From NCBI GenBank assembly GCA_945861025.1, contig CAMASN010000006.1:1-64000 (forward strand): 64,000 nt of DNA. The letters run 5' to 3'. The DNA comes from Ferrithrix thermotolerans DSM 19514 (GTDB lineage: Bacteria; Actinomycetota; Acidimicrobiia; Acidimicrobiales; Ilumatobacteraceae). The notes below the pieces were generated by a model, which did no database searches, was not told the DNA's origin, and saw only the letters and a list, made by a program, of their open reading frames with translations. Positions 52,046 through 60,201 of the stretch are shown in pieces (within the stretch, counting starts at the first letter, position 1; each line of letters opens with the position of its first letter). The position numbers and the translations under genes were made by a program.

Positions 52046-53355
52046 CGGGTGCCTTCCTCGATAGCGATGCCGTAGGCGCGTGCCACGACCTGAATGGGGT
52101 GCTGGGGAACTTTGCCGGTTTGTTCGTTGATTGCGGTGTTCGCGAGATGACAATCGCCAGCCACCACTTCTCCGTTGGCACGAGTGATCTCGTCGCCCAA
52201 CTTCTTGGCAATCGGAAGCGAAATATCGGAGTTCTCAGCACGTAGACCCCACATGCCATCGATGCCACTGCACTGCTGCACAAGCTTGATCTTGGCGCCC
52301 GTGAGTTTCATCAGGTCGCGGCTCTTGAGCCCGATGTTCTGAGCCCGCAAGTGACACGGCGTGTGATACGTGATGGATTCGGGAACGTGGCCAGTGAATT
52401 CGGTGTCGAGCGACGTGTCATCGTCGCGGTGCACCTTCATCAAGTACTCGGCTGCGTCGTAGGTATTGTCTGCAACGGCTTGCGCCTGCGACCCGCCGAC
52501 ATAGTCGAGATAGTCCTTCTTCAGGATGTATCCACACGTTGGCTGCGGCACCACAATGTCGTTGCCCTTGCGAACTTCGGCGGCAAGAATTTTTACGTTC
52601 TTGTTGGCCACCTTTTTGAACTGATCCATGTCGCCGCTGTGCAGCCACGGGGCACCACAGCAACCAATATCGGCCAACGACACCTCGATGCCGTTGCGCT
52701 CGTACACCTTGACGAGGTCGTGGCCAATACCTGGCTCTTGATATTCAACGAGACAGGTAGGAAACAACGCAACACGGCCCTGACGCTTACCGATGCGCAC
52801 CTTTGGCCGGCGGTTGAACCATGTCGAGAAGCGCTGTCGACTGAACGGCGGCAGCATTCGCACGCTTGAGACACCCGCTGTCTTTTCGACCACTTTGCGG
52901 ATCACGCTGCCGGGCTTGGCGCCAAGAACTTTGTTGGCAATAGGGGCCGTGGCGCTGCCTACCTTGCCGAGCAGATCAGTGCGACCCATCATCTGGGTGG
53001 TGGCCTTGTCGCGCACTGAGGCGTGGCCGGTTTCTTGAAGCATGGCGTCGGCTCGCAGCATCAGGCGAGGAAAATCGAGTGCCCACTCGTGCTGGCCCGG
53101 AACGTATGGGCACACCACGTAGCACAGCTTGCATTGGAAACATTCGTCGACAACTTGGTCCTGCTGGGCTGGCGTGAGCCGACCGGCGTCTTGGTCGTCG
53201 TGGTTATCGATCATCTCGAACAACGTCGGGAACGATGTACAGAACTTGAAACAAATGCGGCAACCGTGACAAAGGTCGTATACCCGCGTGAGTTCGTCGC
53301 GGACGTCGGCCTCATCGAGGTACTGGGGGTGGAAGGGGTCGTATGTCGTTGTCAT
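52042..53355 (-). CDS. heterodisulfide reductase/GlpC-type Fe-S protein (CCG domains)
   Basis: 437 residues. Two [4Fe-4S] clusters from [11 protein letters not shown] and [12 protein letters not shown] near residues 30-90, followed by two CCG domains (FPTCLVEY with [26 protein letters not shown] with [10 protein letters not shown]). No membrane anchor. The protein probably passes electrons, here likely to rubrerythrin, giving peroxide reduction without rubredoxin; the pairing is known from gene order in many bacteria, the direction of flow is inference. The ATG at 53355 starts [17 protein letters not shown]. Confidence 0.9.
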   Translation of the reverse strand: MTTTYDPFHPQYLDEADVRDELTRVYDLCHGCRICFKFCTSFPTLFEMIDNHDDQDAGRLTPAQQDQVVDECFQCKLCYVVCPYVPGQHEWALDFPRLMLRADAMLQETGHASVRDKATTQMMGRTDLLGKVGSATAPIANKVLGAKPGSVIRKVVEKTAGVSSVRMLPPFSRQRFSTWFNRRPKVRIGKRQGRVALFPTCLVEYQEPGIGHDLVKVYERNGIEVSLADIGCCGAPWLHSGDMDQFKKVANKNVKILAAEVRKGNDIVVPQPTCGYILKKDYLDYVGGSQAQAVADNTYDAAEYLMKVHRDDDTSLDTEFTGHVPESITYHTPCHLRAQNIGLKSRDLMKLTGAKIKLVQQCSGIDGMWGLRAENSDISLPIAKKLGDEITRANGEVVAGDCHLANTAINEQTGKVPQHPIQVVARAYGIAIEEGTR

Positions 53356-53372
53356 GAGTTTGCCTCGAGTGT

Positions 53373-53401
53373 GTTGCGCCGGCGACAAGCGCCGGCGCAA
53401 C
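53373..53401 (-). other. perfect 12-bp hairpin between rubrerythrin and Fe-S genes
   Basis: GTTGCGCCGGCG-N5-CGCCGGCGCAAC forms an uninterrupted 12-bp, GC-rich stem in the 69-base gap. No T-tract follows on the minus strand, so it is not a classical terminator. It may protect the 3' end of the rubrerythrin message or cause partial read-through. Confidence 0.7.
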
Positions 53402-53424
53402 TACTCAGTTGTAGGGGATGTTGT

Positions 53425-53841
53425 TCAGTCGAGGCTGTCGAGGCCCTGCTGGAACTTGCCAGCATGGCTCTTCTCGGCGCGTGCCAGTGTCTCGAACCAG
53501 TCGGCGATCTCGCCAAAACCTTCGTCGCGAGCGGTCTTGGCGAAGCCTGGGTACATCTGCGTGTACTCGTAGGTCTCACCGGCGATGCTGGACTTGAAGT
53601 TGTCGCTGGTCTCGCCGATTGGCTCGCCAGTTGCTGGGTCGCCGACTTCGGAGAGGTACTCAAGGTGACCGAGAGCGTGGCCCGTCTCGCCCTCGGCGAC
53701 TGAACGGAACAACGATGCCGCGTCGGGGTAACCCTCGACATCGGCCTTCTGAGCGAACCATGTGTAGCGGCGGTTTGCCTGGCTCTCGCCGGCGAATGCC
53801 TCTTTCAGGTTCTCGTGTGTCTTAGTGCCTTGCAGGCCCAT
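53425..53841 (-). CDS. rubrerythrin, diiron domain only
   Basis: 138 residues. Ferritin-like four-helix bundle: [61 protein letters not shown] and [17 protein letters not shown] supply the carboxylates and histidine of a diiron site. There is no C-terminal rubredoxin domain and no cysteine at all, so electrons must come from another protein, probably the CCG-type Fe-S protein downstream. It reduces hydrogen peroxide. AAGGAG lies 8 bases before the ATG. It follows fur by 46 bases. Confidence 0.93.
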   Translation of the reverse strand: MGLQGTKTHENLKEAFAGESQANRRYTWFAQKADVEGYPDAASLFRSVAEGETGHALGHLEYLSEVGDPATGEPIGETSDNFKSSIAGETYEYTQMYPGFAKTARDEGFGEIADWFETLARAEKSHAGKFQQGLDSLD

Positions 53842-53887
53842 GGTTGGCTCCTTTTTGCTTGTGATAGTTGTGTTGAATGGAGAAGGA

Positions 53888-54322
53888 TTAGACCGTGTCG
53901 GCGCAGCGCACGCAGCGGCCGCGAAACACAATGTCGGTGCTCGCCGTCGCAAACGAGTGCGCATCTGGCTCGTTGCGTAGCGAAACGTTGAGTTGGTCGA
54001 CACCGTCGACGTACACATCGGTGATCTCGTCGCACGACACACACACCTGATGGTGATGCTGGCCGACGTTGGGATCGAAGCGGATCGCGCCGCCACCAAA
54101 CGCGATCGACTGCAGTTCGCCCATACCGGCGAGGTCGGTGAGCGTTTGGTACACGGTGCGCAATGAGATACCAGGCATCTGCGCGCTCGCCACCTCGAAC
54201 AGGGCCTCGGCAGTGGGGTGGGTGGTGTTGTCGTGCAACAACCGAAAGAGCAACTGTCGTTGCGGGGTCACCTTGAGGCCCAACGAACGAAAGGCTGTGG
54301 TGAGTTCGGCCGGTGTGCGCAC
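53888..54322 (-). CDS. Fur-family regulator, PerR-like
   Basis: 144 residues. Winged helix with LGLKVTPQRQLLFRLLHD and GISLRTVYQTLTDLAGMGEL; regulatory domain with GQHHHQVCVSCDEITDVY and a last CVRCADTV, giving two CxxC pairs for structural zinc. With rubrerythrin next in line it is most likely a peroxide or iron sensor. Start is GTG with no ribosome site; a -10 ends 7 bases before it, so it is probably leaderless. Confidence 0.92.
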   Translation of the reverse strand: MRTPAELTTAFRSLGLKVTPQRQLLFRLLHDNTTHPTAEALFEVASAQMPGISLRTVYQTLTDLAGMGELQSIAFGGGAIRFDPNVGQHHHQVCVSCDEITDVYVDGVDQLNVSLRNEPDAHSFATASTDIVFRGRCVRCADTV

Positions 54323-54329
54323 GAGAGCA

Positions 54330-54359
54330 ACCGTATTTGCATCTCATGCGAACTGCCAA
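54330..54359 (-). promoter_or_regulatory. fur promoter with operator-like palindrome in the spacer
   Basis: On the minus strand TTGGCA (54354-54359) and TACGGT (54330-54335) are 18 bases apart. The spacer is almost filled by TTTGCATCTCATGCGAA (54336-54352), a 7-3-7 palindrome with one mismatch, a fitting place for autoregulation by the Fur-family protein. Confidence 0.6.
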
Positions 54360-54427
54360 ACCCTGCGAGGTATTTTTTCGCGGGACAAGTCGGGCGCGGC
54401 GCTGATGCTCTGACTGGCCCACTCACA

Positions 54428-54433
54428 TAGGAT
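54428..54433 (+). promoter_or_regulatory. -10 element of glpD, leaderless type
   Basis: TAGGAT ends 7 bases before the glpD ATG and there is no ribosome site. The -35 is not obvious. Confidence 0.45.
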
Positions 54434-54440
54434 CTCGCCA

Positions 54441-56111
54441 ATGATTTCCGCCTCGAACAACACCTCCTTCGATCGAAACACGATGCTCGAACGGCTCGCC
54501 CACGAAGAGTTCGACATCGTCGTTGTCGGCGGCGGAATCACCGGCGTTGGAGTCGCTCTCGACGCCGCGAGCCGCGGATTACGCACTGCCCTCGTCGAGC
54601 GCGACGACTTCGCTTCTGGCACGTCGTCAAAGAGCTCCAAGCTTGTCCACGGCGGCCTGCGCTATCTGCAGCAGGGCGAGGTTCGCCTCGTGTACGAAGC
54701 ACTGCACGAGCGCCAGCGACTGCGCCGCAACGCACCACACCTGGTGTCTGTGATGCCGTTCATGATCCCCATTCTCACCAAGGGCGGCGTGGTGTCACGC
54801 AAGATCGCGCGCGCCCTCGGCAGCTCAATGTGGATGTACGACCTCACCGGCGGATGGCGCATCGGCAAACTGCACAAGCGACTGCGCAAGGCCGCTGCAT
54901 TTCAACATCTGCCAACCATGCACGCCGACCGACTGGCCTCGGCCTATTTGTATTACGACGCGAGCGCCGACGATGCCCGTTTGTGCCTCACGGTGGCGCT
55001 CACCGCTGCCCATCACGGCGCCGCAGTCGCGAACCAGTGCCCGGTCGTACGCATCATAAAAGACTCCGCAGGCCACGCCAACGACGTTGTTGTTCGCGCC
55101 GATGATCGCGAGATCACCGTGCGCGCCAAGGTTGTCGTCAACGCTGCAGGCGTGTGGGCCGACGATGTTCGCGCTCTCGCCGAAGCAACTCACCCCGACT
55201 CGATTCGTCCGGCCAAAGGCGTTCATATCACCGTGCCGTGGAGCATGGTGCGCAACGACATCGCCGTCATCATTCCAGTGCCCAAGGATCGCCGCAGCTT
55301 GTTCGTGGTGCCGTGGGGACCCAATGCCGACGGCACGTTTCAGTACACATATGTGGGCACCACCGACACCGACTTCGACGGCGACGCCGACGACCCGCAG
55401 TGCACCAAAGACGACATCGATTATGTCTTGCGAGCCCTCAACGCTGCGGTCACTACCGACATCACCGAGGCCGACATCACTGGCGTGTGGTCGGGGCTTC
55501 GACCATTGGTTAAGTCGGTCGAATCTGGTCGCACCGCCGACCTTTCGCGTCGCCATAGCATCACCACCAACGATGCGGGCGTTATCAGCGTTACCGGCGG
55601 CAAGCTCACTACCTATCGAGAGATGGCCGAAGACACCGTCGACAAAGCGTTGCTGCAGCTCAAGCGCAAGGCGCGCTGCCGCACCAAGGCGCTCAAGCTT
55701 GTCGGCGCTGCCGGATTCAAAGCCGGCACTCCGGGCTCCGTCGATGCACATCTGGCGTCTCGCCACGGTGGGCAAGCAACGTCGGTGCAAGCACTCATCG
55801 CCGCCGATCCAACCCTTGGCGCACCGCTGATTGAGGGCCTCCCCTACCTGCGCGCCGAGGCCATCTACGCCGTGCGTTACGAGATGGCTCAGAGCCTCGA
55901 CGACATCTTGACCCGACGCACTCGTGCCCGACTGTTCGACCGCGATGCCACCATGCGCGCCTCCGAGTCGGTAGCCGCACTCATCGCTGCCGAATTTGGT
56001 TGGGACGATGCCACAACGGCCGACCAAGTGGCGTCGTTTCTCGCCAGTTGCGAAGACGAAATTTCCGCTGCAACCATCGGCGATGCCGACCTCAGAAAGG
56101 CACAGGCGTGA
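54441..56111 (+). CDS. glpD: FAD-dependent glycerol-3-phosphate dehydrogenase
   Basis: 556 residues. FDIVVVGGGITGVGVALDA is the FAD Rossmann loop (about 24-42); GTSSKSSKLVHGGLRYLQQGE, AAGVWADDV, VPKDRRSLFVVPWG and GGKLTTYREMAEDTVD are GlpD-typical. It oxidises glycerol-3-phosphate to dihydroxyacetone phosphate and passes electrons to quinone. It heads an operon of four genes joined by 4- to 10-base overlaps. It is divergent from the Fur-family regulator, so the two promoters share 118 bases. Confidence 0.95.
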   Translation: MISASNNTSFDRNTMLERLAHEEFDIVVVGGGITGVGVALDAASRGLRTALVERDDFASGTSSKSSKLVHGGLRYLQQGEVRLVYEALHERQRLRRNAPHLVSVMPFMIPILTKGGVVSRKIARALGSSMWMYDLTGGWRIGKLHKRLRKAAAFQHLPTMHADRLASAYLYYDASADDARLCLTVALTAAHHGAAVANQCPVVRIIKDSAGHANDVVVRADDREITVRAKVVVNAAGVWADDVRALAEATHPDSIRPAKGVHITVPWSMVRNDIAVIIPVPKDRRSLFVVPWGPNADGTFQYTYVGTTDTDFDGDADDPQCTKDDIDYVLRALNAAVTTDITEADITGVWSGLRPLVKSVESGRTADLSRRHSITTNDAGVISVTGGKLTTYREMAEDTVDKALLQLKRKARCRTKALKLVGAAGFKAGTPGSVDAHLASRHGGQATSVQALIAADPTLGAPLIEGLPYLRAEAIYAVRYEMAQSLDDILTRRTRARLFDRDATMRASESVAALIAAEFGWDDATTADQVASFLASCEDEISAATIGDADLRKAQA

Positions 56112-57589
56112 TCCAACCAACTGCCCCAATCGAACTCGCAGGCACTGCCGATCATTTCGCTGGCAACTCTGTTGCGCTCACCGATGCCTTCATCGCTCAA
56201 CTGAGCGCTGTGTGCGAAGCAAGCACCGACATCAATGCCACGGCCGACGTCAGCCGCGACTGGTGGCCACTGTCTATGCACTGGGCGCTTGCCGGCAAAG
56301 TGCCACGCCGCGCCGCTGTGGTGGTGAAGCCAACCACCACCGCCGAGGTCAGCGAGATTGCTCGCCTCTGCAACATCGAACACGTTCCGCTTACGGTGGC
56401 CGGCGGACGCTCAGGTGTCTGCGGAGCCAGCGTTCCCGTCTTTGGTGGCGTAGTGCTCGACTCAACCGCACTGCGCGGCCTTCTCAGCGTCGACGTCGCT
56501 TCTGGAATCGTCGAGGTGCTGCCCGGCACTTTTGGCCCCGACCTCGAAGCAGAACTCCGCTCGCAGTACGGCCTCACGGTTGGCCATCTGCCGCAGAGCT
56601 TCGATATTGCCACCGTGGGCGGATGGGTCGCATGCCGCGGCGCAGGCCAATACAGCACCCGCTACGGCAAGATCGAAGACATGGTCGTGGGCCTCGAGGT
56701 GGTGCTCGCCGATGGCACCGTGATCTCCACCGGCGGCAGTCCGGCCGCAGCGATGGGGCCCGATCTCAACCAGTTGTTCCTCGGCTCCGAAGGCACGCTT
56801 GGCATCATCACGCGCATCTGGTTGCGAGCACACCCTGTGGCCCAAACCGAGCGCCGCGCGGCCTATAGCTTCCCCACATTCGAAGCCGGCATCGAAGCCT
56901 GCCGTCAGATCATTCGCCGCGGCGCCACGCCCGCCGTGCTTCGCCTGTACGACGCCGCAGAGTCCGCCCGCGGCCAAGGTGGCGACGGCACACAAAACAT
57001 GCTGCTCGTGCTCGACGAAGGCGACGTGCGCCTTGTCGATGCAGTCATGCACATCGTCGACGAAGTTGCCACGGCCCAGGGCGCCACAAACCTCGGACCA
57101 GCGCTTGTCGACGCGTGGACTCACCATCGCAACGACACCAGCGCGCTGCAGGCCCTCACACGCAAGGGCTTCGTGGTCGACACACTCGAGATCGCCGCAC
57201 CATGGTCAGCTCTCACCAACATTTTCGATGCCGTTCGCACCGAGATGCTCGGCGTTCCATACGCCCGCAGTTCCACGTGTCACCTCAGCCACAGCTACCT
57301 CGATGGCGCGTGCCTGTACTTCACCTTCGCAGCTACTCCCCCGCCCGAAGAGGTTGAGAACGCCTACGTCGCGATGTGGGACGCTGGCCAGCGCGCCGTG
57401 CTCGCTCATGGCGGCAACCTCTCGCATCACCACGGCGTCGGCCTGAACAGAAGCAGGTTCATGGTCGAGGCACTCGGCGCGGCACATGGCGTGCTCGTTG
57501 CCATGAAACAAGCGCTCGATCCCAACGGAATTCTGAATCCCGGCAAGATGGCGATGCCCTCATCGTTCGGTACCCCCGCATGGCCGTGA
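56108..57589 (+). CDS. alkyl-DHAP-synthase-like FAD-linked oxidase
   Basis: 493 residues, GTG start overlapping the glpD stop. PCMH-type FAD domain with PLTVAGGRSGVCGAS, GHLPQSFDIATVGGWVACRG and GSEGTLGIITRIWLR; the C-terminal part has SSTCHLSHSYLDGACLYFTF and LSHHHGVGLNRSRFM, the HHH motif and the Tyr/Ser region known from alkylglycerone-phosphate synthase (AGPS). AGPS swaps the acyl group of acyl-DHAP for an alkyl group, the first step to ether lipids. Position after glpD, which makes DHAP, fits a DHAP-derived substrate. Glycolate- or lactate-oxidase-like activity is the alternative. Confidence 0.85.
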   Translation: MIQPTAPIELAGTADHFAGNSVALTDAFIAQLSAVCEASTDINATADVSRDWWPLSMHWALAGKVPRRAAVVVKPTTTAEVSEIARLCNIEHVPLTVAGGRSGVCGASVPVFGGVVLDSTALRGLLSVDVASGIVEVLPGTFGPDLEAELRSQYGLTVGHLPQSFDIATVGGWVACRGAGQYSTRYGKIEDMVVGLEVVLADGTVISTGGSPAAAMGPDLNQLFLGSEGTLGIITRIWLRAHPVAQTERRAAYSFPTFEAGIEACRQIIRRGATPAVLRLYDAAESARGQGGDGTQNMLLVLDEGDVRLVDAVMHIVDEVATAQGATNLGPALVDAWTHHRNDTSALQALTRKGFVVDTLEIAAPWSALTNIFDAVRTEMLGVPYARSSTCHLSHSYLDGACLYFTFAATPPPEEVENAYVAMWDAGQRAVLAHGGNLSHHHGVGLNRSRFMVEALGAAHGVLVAMKQALDPNGILNPGKMAMPSSFGTPAWP

Positions 57590-57987
57590 GCAGTCGCTGG
57601 GATCTTGTCGCACTCAAGCAAGGTGCTGCCGTAACCCTTGCGTTCGCCGTGCCATTCTCGGTGTTGGCGCGCATCTTGCACGAAAACGATGAAAACAACA
57701 GTTTCGTCGTGCCACTAGTACTCGCTGCGATTGTCGGCTTCGTGCTCGGCTCCGGAGTCGCCGCATGGCGCCAGCGCGCGAACAGTCCGTTGTCTCACGG
57801 CATCGTCACCGCTGCAGGCACCTACAGCGCTGTGCAAGGAACACTCGTCGTGATCAACCTCATTCGAGGCGCGAACATCAGTTGGTTCGCACTTCTGTTC
57901 AACCTCACGGTCACTCTTGCAGCCGGCCTGATGGGCGGTTTTTTGGGTATGGCCTTGCAACGTCAAGGACTGGAGCCCCGCCGATGA
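57580..57987 (+). CDS. four-helix membrane protein in the glpD operon
   Basis: 135 residues. Helices at about 11-29, 41-59, 72-92 and 100-125; the last contains NLTVTLAAGLMGGFLGMAL. No charged catalytic pattern or known family is recognised. Start is the ATG at 57580 or the GTG at 57586 (GTGA overlap with the preceding stop). The stop overlaps the kinase start (ATGA). Coupling on both sides says it works with the enzymes, perhaps as a transporter or membrane anchor. Confidence 0.75.
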   Translation: MAVSSRWDLVALKQGAAVTLAFAVPFSVLARILHENDENNSFVVPLVLAAIVGFVLGSGVAAWRQRANSPLSHGIVTAAGTYSAVQGTLVVINLIRGANISWFALLFNLTVTLAAGLMGGFLGMALQRQGLEPRR

Positions 57988-59432
57988 GCGTGCTCGTTAT
58001 CGATGTCGGAACCAGCGGACTCCGCTCCGCGATCGTCACTGCCGATGCCACGGTCGGCCATGTCGATTATCAAGCGTTTGCTCCGTCTACCCCAGCGCCA
58101 GGCCTCGTCGAGTTCGATGCAATGGCGATGGGACGAGCTGTTCTGCAGGTCGCAAACGCAACCTTGGCGGCCACCACCGATCGCATCGACGCCGTTGGCA
58201 TCAGCGCCCAGCGAGCCTCAACCGTGGTGTGGGATCGCGCAACGGGCGACCCTGTGGGGCCGGCGCTTGGCTGGCAAGATCTACGCACCGTCTTCGACTG
58301 CATCATGGCCAAAGCAGATCACGGCCTTGCGCTCGCCCCGAATCAGTCGGCCACCAAGTTGAGTTGGTTGCTCAACACCTATGACCCCGATCGCTCACGC
58401 GACCTGATGTTCGGCACCATCGATTGCTGGATTGCTTGGGTGGTCTCGGGTGGCTCGCTGCACATCACCGACCACACCAACGCTGCAGTCACCGGCCTAT
58501 ACGACACGGCGCTGCGGAACTGGTCAATGCGCGCATGTGAGGCGCTCAACATCCCAATGCGCATGCTGCCCACCATCGTCGATTCCAGCGGCGAACTCGG
58601 CACAGCAACCGCATTGCCAGGTGCACCCATGATTGGCGGACTCGCAGGCGATCAGCAGGCGTCGCTGGTGGGCCAAGGATGCGTGCGTCCGGGGCAGGCC
58701 AAGATCACGTTCGGCACGGGCGGCATGCTCGACCTGTGCACCGGCTCCGAACCGCCGCGCAGCTCAAATCGCAGCAGCAACGGCACGTTCCCCATCGTGG
58801 CGTGGACCCGCAACGGCGAAGCCACGTGGGGCGTCGAAGCCATCATGTTGTCGGCCGGCACCAACGTCGAGTGGCTTCGCGACGATCTCGGCATTATTGC
58901 CACCGCTGCCGACAGCCACACGGTTGCGTCGCAGTGCGACACCACCGATGGCGTCGTCTATGTTCCAGCGTTACTCGGCCTCGGCACACCGCGTTGGGAC
59001 TACGGCGCTCGCGGTGCGTTGTTCGGCATCACTCGCGGCACGGGCCGCGCCCACATTGTGCGCGCCGTGCTCGAAGGCATTGCTCACCGCGGCGCCGATC
59101 TGGTCGAAGCCGCCGAGGCCGATACCGGTCTCAGCATTCCGGCGCTGCGAATCGACGGCGGAATGAGCGAGAATCCAACCTTCACGCAGGCGTTGGCAAA
59201 CGCCACTGGCCGCCCCGTAGAGGTGTCGCCAGTGACCGAGGCAACCACGCTCGGAGCCGGTTACCTCGCCGGACTCGCAGCGGGTACGTGGACTGACCTC
59301 AACGAGGTGGCAGACTCTTGGGCGCCCGCTCTTGTGGTCGAGCCAAACGGCTCACTCGACCGCCAAAGTTGGCAGCAGGCAATCGAACGTTCTGCGCGTT
59401 GGATACCTGACCTATCAGCGCTCGACTTCTAG
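57984..59432 (+). CDS. FGGY-family carbohydrate kinase
   Basis: 482 residues. VIDVGTSGLRSAIV (phosphate loop), VGISAQRASTVVWDRATG, GWQDLRT, GLAGDQQASLVGQG, KITFGTGGMLDLCTG and RIDGGMSENPTFTQALAN define the two actin-like FGGY domains. It resembles glycerol kinase in layout but departs at GlpK-specific segments (no AKNTYGTG). Possible substrates are glycerol, dihydroxyacetone or an alkylglycerol. A conventional glpK is present at 38 kb, so this one probably has another substrate. Last gene of the operon. Confidence 0.88.
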   Translation: MSVLVIDVGTSGLRSAIVTADATVGHVDYQAFAPSTPAPGLVEFDAMAMGRAVLQVANATLAATTDRIDAVGISAQRASTVVWDRATGDPVGPALGWQDLRTVFDCIMAKADHGLALAPNQSATKLSWLLNTYDPDRSRDLMFGTIDCWIAWVVSGGSLHITDHTNAAVTGLYDTALRNWSMRACEALNIPMRMLPTIVDSSGELGTATALPGAPMIGGLAGDQQASLVGQGCVRPGQAKITFGTGGMLDLCTGSEPPRSSNRSSNGTFPIVAWTRNGEATWGVEAIMLSAGTNVEWLRDDLGIIATAADSHTVASQCDTTDGVVYVPALLGLGTPRWDYGARGALFGITRGTGRAHIVRAVLEGIAHRGADLVEAAEADTGLSIPALRIDGGMSENPTFTQALANATGRPVEVSPVTEATTLGAGYLAGLAAGTWTDLNEVADSWAPALVVEPNGSLDRQSWQQAIERSARWIPDLSALDF

Positions 59433-59493
59433 AGTTGCTGCGCATAGCTCCGGCCGTCAAAGCTGGGGAAACACTTCGAAAGGACCTTGGTTC

Positions 59494-60201
59494 GTGGATA
59501 TCAAGCAAGCGGCACTCCCCACAGCAGCCGCACATACCGCTGGCGAGTCGGCACCCATGGCACGCCGGCGCATTCTGGCAGCTGGCGTCTCCGGCGCAGC
59601 GCTCTCGATGCTCCCATGGCTCAGCGATCGCGCTGGCGCTCAGGCACGCACCGCACCTCCAACCTCGGGTAGCGAAACGGTGACTACCCCAGCGCCTACC
59701 ACCACTGCTGCGGCGCCGAAACGGCCCACCACCGCCGACATCGAACTGCTTGCGGTTGCGCAGAGCATCGAGCTCGCCATCCGCGACCTCTACGACGCAA
59801 CCCTTGCTGCAAATTCGTTCGAGGGCGCAACTGCCGAGGCCATCACCGCGATTCGCGAGGCGCACGAGGCCTATGCCCAATCCATCTCCGGCCTCATTGG
59901 CTCAGATGCCCCTGGCATTCGCAGCGACAAGCTCTACAACGCTCAGCGCAGCAACTTCAGCGGCTCGGCTGCCGCAGTAGCTCAGTCCGCTGCCGACCTC
60001 GAGAATGTCGCCGTTGCCACGCACATCGACATTCTGGGCTCACTCATTGGCGTCGACGCCACCGGGCTCATTGCCTCAATCCTCGTCGTCGAAGCTCGCC
60101 ATGCCACGGTGCTCAACACCATCGCAGGCGCATCCACGCTCTCTAACCAGCTCGCAAGCGACGGCGTTGCCCTGTCGCCTGCCGACTATCCAGTGAAGTG
60201 A
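59494..60201 (+). CDS. exported ferritin-like domain protein (Tat signal)
   Basis: 235 residues from a GTG with AAAGGA upstream. MARRRILAAGVSGAALSML inside the first 45 residues is a twin-arginine-type signal ending near DRAGAQA. A Thr/Pro linker follows, then a helical region with ELLAVAQSIELAIRDLYDATL and VVEARHATVLNTIAG, the Glu and ExxH spacing of ferritin-like/DUF4439-type bundles. Whether it binds iron is unclear. The stop overlaps the next gene (GTGA), which encodes a related protein. Confidence 0.75.
   Translation: MDIKQAALPTAAAHTAGESAPMARRRILAAGVSGAALSMLPWLSDRAGAQARTAPPTSGSETVTTPAPTTTAAAPKRPTTADIELLAVAQSIELAIRDLYDATLAANSFEGATAEAITAIREAHEAYAQSISGLIGSDAPGIRSDKLYNAQRSNFSGSAAAVAQSAADLENVAVATHIDILGSLIGVDATGLIASILVVEARHATVLNTIAGASTLSNQLASDGVALSPADYPVK

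Noticed and set aside
54825-56129. 434-codon minus-strand frame opposite glpD
   Set aside because: Antisense shadow; glpD motifs are complete on the plus strand.
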